DNA from: an uncultured Clostridium sp.
GTDB taxonomy: Bacteria; Bacillota; Clostridia; Clostridiales; Clostridiaceae
Direction of reading: 5' to 3'
NCBI RefSeq assembly: GCF_934754925.1
Contig: NZ_CAKVJA010000009.1
Coordinates: 8,406 to 72,405 of the forward strand
DNA: 64,000 nucleotides
Notes under the pieces: model-generated
Database searches by the model: none
What the model was told of the DNA's origin: nothing
The model's input: only the letters and a program-made list of their open reading frames with translations
Shown: positions 8,668 through 17,085 of the stretch, one piece after another
Layout: the number at the start of each line of letters is the position of its first letter
How positions within the stretch are numbered: position 1 is the stretch's first letter
Program-made: the position numbers and the translations under genes

Positions 8668-10653
8668 TTATTTTATTCTAAACCAAACTTGCATTTCTCC
8701 AATACCCCTATTTCCCCAATAGTGATATGGAACTAATGTTATTTTTTGATTTTCTAAAGTAACATTATTTTCATGGTATAAGCTATCATCATCATCAATT
8801 TCTCTATATCCATCAACTATTACTTTAAATAATTCTAATCCATTATGGCTAAATTTCTCTTTTTTAAAATTTATTGAATCTTTAAGTATTAAATTATACA
8901 ACATATCTCCATTATCTATTTCTTCTGCACAATATACTAATGGTCCATATGTTATAGCAACTTTCCCAGCATCATATCTTACTCTTTTATTTGCCTTTAT
9001 CATTTTCAATTCAGGATTTAATCTTAAATATATAGAAATCTCTTTTTTCCTTATATTATTTAAATATATATATCCATTTATAATTTCACACTCTACTTTA
9101 TTATTAGATACCTTTACTGTATATCCATTGCTCCAACTAGGTAGTCTTAATGCCACATTCCTATTTTCCAAATCAGTGCTACTTATTTTTATTTTCACAT
9201 CTTGATATTTTAACAAATCACATTCCATTTCTATATTCATAAAAGACTTTCCTATATTAATCCTTGAATTATTTGCAATATATTGATTAATATATAATGT
9301 ATCATTGTTAGCTGAATATATATAATCTCCTATGTTTAATAAAAATCTAGCTACATTTGGTGGACAACATGCACAAGGATACCATTTTTGTCTTTCAACC
9401 TTTACTTGTTTCAAAACAGGATTAGTATGATTTTTAGGATATACTTCTAATGGATTTACATAAAAAAAAGACTTTCCATCCATTGCTATCCCTGAGATTA
9501 TTCCATTATATATTTCCTTTTCTATTACATCACTATACTTTGAATTTATATCTGTATTTAACATTCTCTTAGAAGCCATAGCAAGTCCTATTGAAGCACA
9601 TGTCTCTCCATATAATGAATCATTAGGTAAATCATAGTTTCCTGTAAATGCTTCTCCAACATGTGTAGATCCTATCGCTCCTGTTATATACATCTTTTTA
9701 TTCACTATATTATTCCATAACTTTTGACAAGCCTCTAATAAACTATTATCTTTTGACTCTTTAGCAACATCAATCATTCCACATAACATATATACAACTC
9801 GAACAGCATGTCCAACAGCTTCATCTTGTTCTCTTACTGGCTTATGGGTTTGATTATATTCTGCACCTATACAAGAAATAAAATCTTTCGAAGCATTTGG
9901 TGATTCACAAGGATTCCAACCATTCCAATAGCTAGTTTTTCCTCTTGCTTCCCATTCCAGTTCAAAAAAATGTGGAGATTGTCCCCTTTCATCAATAAAA
10001 AACTTAGCTAAATCTAAATATTTCTTTTCTTTTGTTACACTGTACAAAGACATAAGACCTAACTCAACTTCTTCATGGCCATCATATCCTTTTATTTTTC
10101 CTTCTTCAGTTCCAAAATTATTATAAATGCAATCTGCTAACTTCTTAGCTATTTTAATAACCTTTTCTTTTCCAGTTGCATTATAATAAGCTGTAGCTGC
10201 TTCAAAGAAATGTCCTGCACAATATAATTCATGACATTCCCAAAGGTCTTTAAACTTCATATCTGGCCTTTCTATTATAAAATAAGTATGAAGATATCCG
10301 TCCTCTTGTTGTGCTCTTCCTATTAAATCTATAACTTCATCTGCACATTTTTCTAACTCTTTATTTTCTTTTAAGTGCAAACTATATGCAACTGCTTCTA
10401 ACCACTTATAAACATCACTATCTTGAAAGATAAATCCATAAAAATTTCCTTTCATTTCTTTTGCTGCTATTTTAAAATTTTTTATTGCAGAGCTTTTTTC
10501 TACATCTTCTAACTCATCATTTAATACCTTCCATTGATAAGGTATAACCTCATTAATTATCAAGTTTTGATAGTATCCAAAAAACCTATCTGTTATATTT
10601 ACATTATTAAATTTTATATTACTTGCTAAGTCTTTAGTGACCATATTATCCAT
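8668..10653 (-). CDS. Beta-L-arabinofuranosidase, glycoside hydrolase family 127
   Basis: Removes beta-L-arabinofuranose from plant arabino-oligosaccharides such as those of hydroxyproline-rich glycoproteins. The protein is about 660 residues, as for characterised HypBA1-type enzymes. The unusual zinc/thiolate active site is intact: the Glu and Cys of YGETCASIG and the paired cysteines of YPCACCPPNVAR, one of which is the known nucleophile in the family. No signal peptide. The ATG at 10653 is chosen because GGAGGGTGA lies immediately before it; the in-frame ATG at 10668 would place that site inside the gene. Divergent from an AraC regulator that probably controls it. Confidence 0.92.
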   Translation of the reverse strand: MDNMVTKDLASNIKFNNVNITDRFFGYYQNLIINEVIPYQWKVLNDELEDVEKSSAIKNFKIAAKEMKGNFYGFIFQDSDVYKWLEAVAYSLHLKENKELEKCADEVIDLIGRAQQEDGYLHTYFIIERPDMKFKDLWECHELYCAGHFFEAATAYYNATGKEKVIKIAKKLADCIYNNFGTEEGKIKGYDGHEEVELGLMSLYSVTKEKKYLDLAKFFIDERGQSPHFFELEWEARGKTSYWNGWNPCESPNASKDFISCIGAEYNQTHKPVREQDEAVGHAVRVVYMLCGMIDVAKESKDNSLLEACQKLWNNIVNKKMYITGAIGSTHVGEAFTGNYDLPNDSLYGETCASIGLAMASKRMLNTDINSKYSDVIEKEIYNGIISGIAMDGKSFFYVNPLEVYPKNHTNPVLKQVKVERQKWYPCACCPPNVARFLLNIGDYIYSANNDTLYINQYIANNSRINIGKSFMNIEMECDLLKYQDVKIKISSTDLENRNVALRLPSWSNGYTVKVSNNKVECEIINGYIYLNNIRKKEISIYLRLNPELKMIKANKRVRYDAGKVAITYGPLVYCAEEIDNGDMLYNLILKDSINFKKEKFSHNGLELFKVIVDGYREIDDDDSLYHENNVTLENQKITLVPYHYWGNRGIGEMQVWFRIK

Positions 10654-10689
10654 AATTTCACCCTCCATATTCTCACCATTTTCATTACC

Positions 10690-10714
10690 ATTAGTATAAT
10701 TTAATTATACTAAT
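10690..10714. promoter_or_regulatory. Perfect 25-bp palindrome between GH127 and the AraC regulator
   Basis: Two arms ATTAGTATAATT and AATTATACTAAT meet around a single T. Each arm contains a TATAAT -10-like box, one for each direction, so the divergent promoters lie back to back; neither has a good -35. This suits activator-dependent divergent transcription or an operator, and the adjacent AraC protein is the natural candidate. Confidence 0.5.
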
Positions 10715-10742
10715 ATTCCATTTATTGACTCCATTGACTTTA

Positions 10743-11594
10743 ATGAGAAGCTCATGTAAAATAATGCACATGTTATATACAAATTTGAATTTAAACTGTT
10801 TTAGAAAAGTTGATATGTGCAGTAAATTAATCTTTAATAGTACTATTGCTCATCCTGATAGAACTTTACCTTTTCACGATTTAGTTTACGTTGTAAGTGG
10901 AGGTTTTAATGTAATTGTTGAAAATGAACTAATTGAAAGTCGTGAAGGTGATATTATGTTTTTACCTGCTTATAAGCACCATTATCCACATTCAAATAAT
11001 CTTAACAACACATCTTGTTATTACATTCATTTTTCTTATGACATTAAAGATGATGTTATTTTTAATAAACCTGATAAAATTATTGATAACTTTTACTGTA
11101 TTCCATCAAAATTAAACCTTAAAGATAACCCTAAATTACCCTATTACTTTCACGAATTATCATCATTATGTAATATAAGTAATATAGATAATACAAAAAT
11201 AAAAAGCTCAATTTTATCTAGAATTTTAGCTGAAATAGACTTAGAAGTTAATAAAATTGATACACTTCAATATAATCAACTTACAAAAGACATAATATCA
11301 ATATTAGAAGAAAATATTCAAAGTAAAATTAGTATTGATAATTTATCTAGGTTATTAAATTTTTCTTCTAGAACTATACAGAAACATTTTAAAAATAATA
11401 CTGGGAAAAGTATTCATGAATATCATTTAGAACTTAAACTTAATAACTCTAAATATTTTTTAGTTTCTTATCCTGATATGAAGTTAAAAGAAATAGCTGA
11501 TATGTTTGGCTTTTATGATGAGTTTCATTATAGTAAAGCTTTTAAAAAATTATTTAACACTTCTCCTAATGCTTTTAGAACTAAAGCTAATTAA
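10743..11594 (+). CDS. AraC/XylS-family transcriptional regulator with cupin sensor
   Basis: About 283 residues: an N-terminal cupin-like AraC-binding domain (FHDLVYVVSGGFNVIVENELIE and GDIMFLPAYKHHYPH) and a C-terminal double helix-turn-helix (about the last 100 residues, with LSRLLNFSSRTIQKHFKNNT and LKEIADMFGFYDEFHYSKAFK). Such proteins usually activate sugar genes when the cupin binds ligand. It is divergent from GH127 across the 25-bp palindrome. The start is uncertain: ATGs at 10743, 10764 and 10770 and a TTG at 10725 are in frame and none has a good ribosome site. Confidence 0.88.
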   Translation: MRSSCKIMHMLYTNLNLNCFRKVDMCSKLIFNSTIAHPDRTLPFHDLVYVVSGGFNVIVENELIESREGDIMFLPAYKHHYPHSNNLNNTSCYYIHFSYDIKDDVIFNKPDKIIDNFYCIPSKLNLKDNPKLPYYFHELSSLCNISNIDNTKIKSSILSRILAEIDLEVNKIDTLQYNQLTKDIISILEENIQSKISIDNLSRLLNFSSRTIQKHFKNNTGKSIHEYHLELKLNNSKYFLVSYPDMKLKEIADMFGFYDEFHYSKAFKKLFNTSPNAFRTKAN

Positions 11595-11715
11595 TCTATC
11601 ATGTAAAAAAACGAAATCTTTTTTATCTTACAAAATAAAGCTCTAAATAAAAAGTGAAAAATAGGTTATAACATAAATAGTTTTATAACTTTTATTTTAT
11701 AAGGAGATTTTTATT

Positions 11716-12624
11716 ATGAGAGTAAGGAGAACATTAAGTCCACTAGTTGCAATTACACAAAACAATAATGAATCACTTGCCATTGAAGAAGGTTTAAATT
11801 TACTTAATATTTCTTCTATGATAAAAAGTGATGATGTTGTGGTTATTACCCCAAACTGGGTTGGAACTGGTGGCCCCGATGTTGGGGATGTAGTTGGTCC
11901 TAATAGTTTAAAAAAGATAATTCAAATAATTAAGGGTTGCACACCCAAAAGAATAGTAGTTGCTACTGCTTCTGCTCAGAAAGATGTTGAAAAGCTAATG
12001 ACAGATGTAGGTTTTATGGATGTTATAAAATCTGAAAATGTTGAGTTTATAAACTTAAATAATGGACCTTTTATTAATATTCCTCTTAACCATAGCTGCC
12101 CTATATCAATAGCCTTAAATAAACTTTATGAAGAAATGACTTTTTTAATATCATTTACTCAATTAAAAATTCATGAAGAAGCTACTATTTCTGCTGCTAT
12201 TAAAAATATAGCTATGGGCTGGCCAAGTGGTGAAGAGCAAGGTTATCCTAAGAAAAATTTAGGAATACATAAAGATTTGCATGGATTTATAAGTGCAATG
12301 CTAGAAAAATTCACTATAGACCTTTCTATAGTTAGTGCTAGTCCTGCTATGGTTGGAACTGGTCCTCATAAAGGAATTGGAAATCATACTGGTTTAGTAT
12401 TATGCGGAACTGATCCTATTGCTACAGATACAGTTGGTGCTAGGCTTCTTGGTTTTAAACCACAAGCAATAAATTATTTATATAAATCAATAAATAAAGG
12501 CTTAGGTTGTGGAGAAGTTACAATTAATTCAGATTCACCTATAAAGATTTTAGGTATGAATCTTCAAGATGCAGAAAAACATTTTAATAAATGTGCATAC
12601 GGCAAAGAATTCTCTATTGAATAG
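11716..12624 (+). CDS. DUF362-domain protein
   Basis: A 302-residue member of the DUF362 family, whose biochemical role is not established. The conserved features seen are the N-terminal VVITPNWVGTGGPD region, the IHEEATISAAIKNIAMGWPSGEEQG core and the closing GTDPIATDTVGARLLGF motif. No CxxC ferredoxin motif, which some relatives carry, and no signal peptide. A strong AAGGAGATTTTT site precedes the ATG. It stands alone, followed directly by an inverted-repeat element that begins at the base after its stop codon. I can name the family but not a function. Confidence 0.8.
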   Translation: MRVRRTLSPLVAITQNNNESLAIEEGLNLLNISSMIKSDDVVVITPNWVGTGGPDVGDVVGPNSLKKIIQIIKGCTPKRIVVATASAQKDVEKLMTDVGFMDVIKSENVEFINLNNGPFINIPLNHSCPISIALNKLYEEMTFLISFTQLKIHEEATISAAIKNIAMGWPSGEEQGYPKKNLGIHKDLHGFISAMLEKFTIDLSIVSASPAMVGTGPHKGIGNHTGLVLCGTDPIATDTVGARLLGFKPQAINYLYKSINKGLGCGEVTINSDSPIKILGMNLQDAEKHFNKCAYGKEFSIE

Positions 12625-13011
12625 AATTGCGCACTACATGGGGCGAAAAAATGAAATATTTATTTTCCGGGAACGGTGAAATTTTCGTCTAGAATTTAAT
12701 TGTTTTTGGAAGGAAAGTCCGTTAAGTGAATCTCTAAATCTTGATTTAGTTAGATGAACTTACTCCTCTGAGCGATAGTGAAGAGTGAGTTTCCTTTTAA
12801 AAGGAAGCACCTCCGCCTGATGTCGGATGTGTAAGTTCGATTGGCAAAATTAAAATTTTGAATCTCACTTAAGGTAAACGATAGTGAACTTCGAAGCTTT
12901 AGAACTTTTTCTGGAAAAAACAATATAAATTCTTAACGAAAATTACACTAATTTCTGGAGATAATATCATTAATTTTCGTCATCACGGTATTTAAGCTTT
13001 AACGAACAATT
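12625..13011. repeat. Structured inverted-repeat element, copy 1 (387 bp)
   Basis: Begins AATTGCGCACTACATG and ends CAATT. Its left 73 bp match the reverse complement of the right end of copy 2 (52085-52321) with about three differences. The right arm is a diverged inverted copy of the left (CGAAAATT blocks, GAATTTA). Inside are further pairings: TTAAGTGA with TCACTTAA, an ACTC/GAGT hairpin with loop GAGCGATAGTGA, CCTTTTAAAAGG, and TCCG/CGGA. No ORF of note. It fills the whole gap between two convergent genes, touching one stop codon and stopping 3 bases short of the other. Could be a MITE-like element, a structured RNA or a bidirectional terminator. Confidence 0.7.
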
Positions 13012-13014
13012 TAG

Positions 13015-13602
13015 TTATACTGGTAGTAGTAAACCTGATTTTTTTAGTATTGGTCTTATTGCGTTATATATGATTGATACTAAAATTACTGATACTATTG
13101 CATTTATAAATGTTGTTGCTGCACTTAATTTAGCTAAAATCATAGCTGCATCTTGAGGTTGTCCAAGTATATATTGCTTATAGAAGAATCCAACTATAGG
13201 GTCAGCAATTACATTAAAAGCAAGTCCAGCAATTGATGCTATTAAACTCCACTTAAAAATATATTTACTATCATTACTTTCTCCTATTTTTGCTATTTTA
13301 TGTGCGATTAAACCTGTTATTAAACCTATGCATAATTTTAAAATAAATGTCTTAGGTGCTACTATTATATATACAGGATCAATTAAGTCTGCAATTGTCA
13401 TTCCTATTGCCCCTGCTAATCCTCCATACCATCCTCCAAGTAATAAAGCTGCTAAAACGCAAAATGTATTTCCAATATGAAGTGAAGTTGCATCTCCACC
13501 TGGCACTGGAATTTTAATTTGCAAATAAGTAAAAGATACAAAGCATAATGCTGCAAGTAATGCTGTTTGAATTAATTTTTTAAATCTGATTTGTTTATTC
13601 AT
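13015..13602 (-). CDS. ECF transporter S-component (substrate-binding membrane protein)
   Basis: A 195-residue membrane protein with about six helices. The start RFKKLIQTALLAALCFVSFTYLQIKIP, then GGDATSLHIGNTFCVLAALLLGGWYGGLAGAIG, is the typical S-component layout for energy-coupling-factor vitamin importers, which share EcfA/EcfT modules encoded elsewhere. The substrate is not evident: it does not look like BioY or ThiT, and no riboswitch is visible upstream. A TTGTATCCATACAA inverted repeat sits about 70 bp before the start. ATG preceded by AAGGGGGC. Confidence 0.75.
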   Translation of the reverse strand: MNKQIRFKKLIQTALLAALCFVSFTYLQIKIPVPGGDATSLHIGNTFCVLAALLLGGWYGGLAGAIGMTIADLIDPVYIIVAPKTFILKLCIGLITGLIAHKIAKIGESNDSKYIFKWSLIASIAGLAFNVIADPIVGFFYKQYILGQPQDAAMILAKLSAATTFINAIVSVILVSIIYNAIRPILKKSGLLLPV

Positions 13603-13668
13603 CGATATTTGCCCCCTTATTTCTAAAACTTTATATCCATTTTATACCTATTAATATAAATAAATCAA

Positions 13669-13682
13669 TTGTATCCATACAA
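13669..13682. promoter_or_regulatory. Short inverted repeat TTGTATCCATACAA upstream of the ECF S-component
   Basis: Perfect 6-bp arms around CC, in the promoter region of the S-component gene. It could be an operator of a vitamin regulator; I do not recognise the motif. Confidence 0.35.
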
Positions 13683-13716
13683 ATATGCACTTTATACAAA
13701 TTTATTTAAATGTAAT

Positions 13717-13755
13717 AAAAATGAACTATAGTTTATTGTATCTATAGTTCATTTT
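13717..13755 (-). terminator. Terminator of the nitrogenase-like operon
   Basis: A perfect 14-bp stem, AAAATGAACTATAG and its complement, with a 10-base loop, starts 11 bases after the stop codon of the last gene. A-rich upstream sequence gives a T-rich tail on the minus strand. Confidence 0.85.
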
Positions 13756-13765
13756 CACAATTTTA

Positions 13766-14992
13766 TTAGCTTAAAGTCTGTAAATATTGATCAACATACT
13801 CCAAGAAATAATCCATACCTTTTATTCCTATTAAAGGTATATGATTAGCTACTTGACTTCCATATACTATTGGCATACTAGCTCTAAGTTTTACATTTGT
13901 ATCATTAGCCATTCTTAATGTCACATCATCAGCTATAATTAATTGATTATTTTTATTTTTAAATAACTCTATTCTTTCTCTTTCTGAATTTAGAGTAGTT
14001 ATATCCTTATCATCTATATCTTTAATGCTATGATTACATATAAAACTATCTATATTGAATCCAATTTCTTCTGATATTTTTCTAAATCCTAATAATCTAT
14101 CATATTCAGAATATATACTCATAGTTGGCTTAGAATTTTTAAGCATTCTTTTATACATAGGATAATGCTTAATATTCATAATACGCTTCATTAACTCTTG
14201 AGTAACCTTATTATCAATACTTACATCTATAGTTTGTGATATTTGCTTCAACCACTCTAATGTTCCTGTATATCCATATGGTGCTCCATAAATATATGGT
14301 ATATCATAAACTTCCTTCATATACTTTGCTAACTCTAAAGCTTCAAAAGAGATAACAATATTAAGTTTAGCTTTAACAGTATTCCTAATAACCTCTTCAC
14401 TAGTATCTACACATAATGTACCTATTACATCATAATTAAAGCTATTCTTCATTAATTCTTTAATTTCATTAATATCAGAACGCATACGATAACTATATAA
14501 TGATGCCCCTAATATGTTATAAGTATTATCTAATTTTTCCGTTTTTTCACCTAACATATTTTTAAACAAAGTATCGTAAGCAATTTTTATTCCAGTTGTA
14601 TAGTCACCTCTAAAGCCACCATTTTCTAAAGCATATAATTTAGCTGATACCTTAGGGCTAATAGCTCTACATACACCTTTTAAATCAGTTCCAATTATTG
14701 CACTAACAGATGATGCTACTATAAAAATAGCTTTAGGGCTTATCCATTTATCAACCTCTATAATAGCCTCTTCTAGAGTTTCTGTATAACCCATTATTAC
14801 ATCATCTTCACTCATATGTGTTGCAAATAATCTGTTTTCTTGTTCCACCCCAATTTTCCCAAAAAAGCCCATACTAAAATGTGTTGTTCCTGTTGGACCA
14901 AATTCTATTACTACAGTATCATCTATAGATAAAAGTGTCCATAAAATTCCCATTCTATCTGATGGAGTCGGCAAATATCTACATAAGCTCAT
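13766..14992 (-). CDS. Nitrogenase component 1-like protein, second (NifK/BchB-like) subunit
   Basis: A 408-residue member of the oxidoreductase/nitrogenase component 1 family. Cys4 (SLCRYLPTPSD) and the FGPTGTTHF and VASSVSAIIGTDLKGV segments occupy the places of NifK's P-cluster cysteines. However, the second and third cysteines are replaced (Thr/Gly and Ser), so only one candidate ligand remains. That asymmetry is known in protochlorophyllide reductase, whose NB cluster takes most ligands from one subunit. The start overlaps the previous gene by 14 bp, implying coupled translation of two subunits in equal amount. NifE/N-like scaffold and FeMo-cofactor genes are absent, so this is not a nitrogen-fixing enzyme. 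Confidence 0.85.
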   Translation of the reverse strand: MSLCRYLPTPSDRMGILWTLLSIDDTVVIEFGPTGTTHFSMGFFGKIGVEQENRLFATHMSEDDVIMGYTETLEEAIIEVDKWISPKAIFIVASSVSAIIGTDLKGVCRAISPKVSAKLYALENGGFRGDYTTGIKIAYDTLFKNMLGEKTEKLDNTYNILGASLYSYRMRSDINEIKELMKNSFNYDVIGTLCVDTSEEVIRNTVKAKLNIVISFEALELAKYMKEVYDIPYIYGAPYGYTGTLEWLKQISQTIDVSIDNKVTQELMKRIMNIKHYPMYKRMLKNSKPTMSIYSEYDRLLGFRKISEEIGFNIDSFICNHSIKDIDDKDITTLNSERERIELFKNKNNQLIIADDVTLRMANDTNVKLRASMPIVYGSQVANHIPLIGIKGMDYFLEYVDQYLQTLS

Positions 14993-16289
14993 TTACTGTA
15001 CCTCCTTGATATTCTTTTGATTCTTTATATGCTCTAACTAACTCTTCTACAAAGAAATTAACTACTTCCATTCCAGCCATTGCTGATGCCATATCACTTC
15101 TTACTAGCGCAATTCCCTTTTTAGCTAACCTTGTAGCATATTCATGTCCTAAGTATAAATCTGGTTTTAATATATCGTATACTCCTTGTAATGGTGCTAT
15201 ATTAGCACTTTTACATACATAAGGATTTTCTTTACTTAATATATCCTCTATATACTTATCATCATTTTCTGTCATATAAGATACTTGTATAAGCTCTGGT
15301 ATCATTCCTAATTTTGTCATAAATGAGTTTACTTCAAAACATTGGAACGGTGTATTTCCATATATATATTTAGCTCCTTTTAAAACCTTTTTTCCAAAAT
15401 TCACAGCATCATTAGCCTTATTATAAAGTTGTATAACTTCCTTTGGTAATTCTAACTGTAATGTATCAAAAAGATTATTATATGCTTCTAATATATATTC
15501 TGGATCAGTAAATTTTTCAAATAATATATATGGTATCTTAAATTTACTTCTCATTTTTTTAGCCAATGGTAATCCTATGGAACTTGTAACAATATTTATA
15601 TGTGCTTGTGGTGCTTTACGTATATCTTCTACTGTACAACCTGGTAACATTAAATTAATTTCTACATTAGAATCGCTTAATATTTTTCCTAATTCTGTCT
15701 CACTAAAATTTCCGCTTCTCTGACCTATAACGTTTACTGATATATTCTCTGATTTAGCTTGTCTCTCCATTATACCTATACAGGCTGATAATGTTCTTTC
15801 TAAACCTACAATATGATTTTCTGATTTAAAATGCTCAGTATGTACTGTGACAACTGGCACTCCATACTCATCACCTAATGTATCTCCTAAAGATTCAACA
15901 TCATCACCAATTAGTTCAACAACACATGTTGTTATAAGAAAAACTGCATTAGGCTTGTATTCTTCCATTAGTTCACTAAATGCTGATTCAATTTTCTTTT
16001 GACATCCAAAAGTTATATCATGCTGATTAAGAATAATACTGACACATCTTCCATCTATACCACCATATACCTCTGATCTCATGGTCATTTGCTTAGTATA
16101 ATAAGAACATTCATCTGTTCCTATTACTACAAATACAGCATCTTTAATTTCTTTAAGTAATAGTGCTGACCCAAATAGGGGACAATGTGATCCCGGAAAT
16201 GATGCATATGTTAATGGTTTTACATCTTTCATATTGTTTATACTATCTAACTTAGATAATTTATTAATTATTTCTGTTGAATTTATCAT
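14979..16289 (-). CDS. Nitrogenase component 1-like protein, first (NifD/BchN-like) subunit
   Basis: A 436-residue NifD-like subunit that would hold a bridging iron-sulfur cluster and bind the substrate. Cys36 (GSHCPLFG), Cys61 (GTDECSYYT) and Cys122 (TTCVVELIGDD) reproduce the 62/88/154 pattern of NifD with similar spacing. NifD residues that hold FeMo-co are not apparent. The ATG at 16289 is chosen because AGGGGGAG sits just before it; a longer in-frame ATG at 16328 would overlap the ABC ATPase gene. It lies between the importer genes and the second subunit, which suggests the imported compound is its substrate. Confidence 0.87.
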   Translation of the reverse strand: MINSTEIINKLSKLDSINNMKDVKPLTYASFPGSHCPLFGSALLLKEIKDAVFVVIGTDECSYYTKQMTMRSEVYGGIDGRCVSIILNQHDITFGCQKKIESAFSELMEEYKPNAVFLITTCVVELIGDDVESLGDTLGDEYGVPVVTVHTEHFKSENHIVGLERTLSACIGIMERQAKSENISVNVIGQRSGNFSETELGKILSDSNVEINLMLPGCTVEDIRKAPQAHINIVTSSIGLPLAKKMRSKFKIPYILFEKFTDPEYILEAYNNLFDTLQLELPKEVIQLYNKANDAVNFGKKVLKGAKYIYGNTPFQCFEVNSFMTKLGMIPELIQVSYMTENDDKYIEDILSKENPYVCKSANIAPLQGVYDILKPDLYLGHEYATRLAKKGIALVRSDMASAMAGMEVVNFFVEELVRAYKESKEYQGGTVNELM

Positions 16290-16299
16290 GTCTCCCCCT

Positions 16300-17085
16300 C
16301 TAAACCGCTGCAATTTCTTTATATGCAATAATTGGTTTATCTCTTCCTTCTATATTTATAATGTCACAATCTACGTTATAAACTTCTTTCATCATTTTAG
16401 ATGTTATTACATCTGTTGGTTTTCCCTCATCATACTTCTTACCATCTTTTAAAACTATTATTCTATCACTAACTTCTAAAGCATGAGATAAATCATGTAA
16501 GACCATAACAACTCCAATTCCATGCTCTTTATTCAGCCTCTTTACTAAATTCATAGTTTCTAACTGATGAGAAATATCTAAATAAGTTGTAGGCTCATCT
16601 AAAAATAGTATCTCCGGATTTTGAGCTAACACTGTAGCTATCCATACTCTTTGTGATTCTCCCCCTGAAATTTCATTAATAGACTTCTTTTTTAAATGAC
16701 TTATATTAGTACATTCCATTGCCCAATTAACAATTGGATCTTTGGCATCATTTTTATTATCATACCATTTTTTATGTGGCATTCTACCATAGCTTACAAG
16801 CTCCTCAACCTTAAAATCTGGTGGAGCTGAATGTCTTTGAGGAAGAACAGCTATCATCTTTGATAGCTCTTTTCCTTTAAAAGATTCAATATTTCTATTA
16901 TTTATATGAACAGTTCCTCTATCATATTTTAACAATCTAGTTATAGATTTTAAAAATGTAGATTTTCCTGATCCGTTAGGACCTATAATAGTTGTGATAA
17001 CTCCTTTATATAATGATGTATCTATTCCCTTTACAGCTTTATATTCTCCATATTTAACCTCTATACCTCTACAATTAATTTCCAC
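16300..17085 (-). CDS. ABC transporter ATPase, FecE/BtuD-like (metal-chelate import)
   Basis: A 261-residue ATPase of the iron-siderophore/cobalamin/heme importer family. Walker A GPNGSGKST is at about residues 34-42, the signature ISGGESQR in the middle, Walker B EILFLDEPTTYLD, and the switch histidine in VLHDLSHAL. The start overlaps the permease gene by 11 bp. It powers the permease at 17075-18082 as a homodimer. The substrate is set by the binding protein, not this subunit. Confidence 0.93.
   Translation of the reverse strand: MEINCRGIEVKYGEYKAVKGIDTSLYKGVITTIIGPNGSGKSTFLKSITRLLKYDRGTVHINNRNIESFKGKELSKMIAVLPQRHSAPPDFKVEELVSYGRMPHKKWYDNKNDAKDPIVNWAMECTNISHLKKKSINEISGGESQRVWIATVLAQNPEILFLDEPTTYLDISHQLETMNLVKRLNKEHGIGVVMVLHDLSHALEVSDRIIVLKDGKKYDEGKPTDVITSKMMKEVYNVDCDIINIEGRDKPIIAYKEIAAV

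Noticed and set aside
10933..11115. Plus-strand 60-codon frame inside the AraC gene
   Set aside because: Out-of-frame overlap with a clear cupin/AraC protein, composed of Ile/Leu/Phe runs from AT-rich DNA.
12790..12870. tRNA-like T-arm (GTTCGATT) inside inverted-repeat copy 1
   Set aside because: No acceptor, D or anticodon arm can be folded around it in the right spacing.
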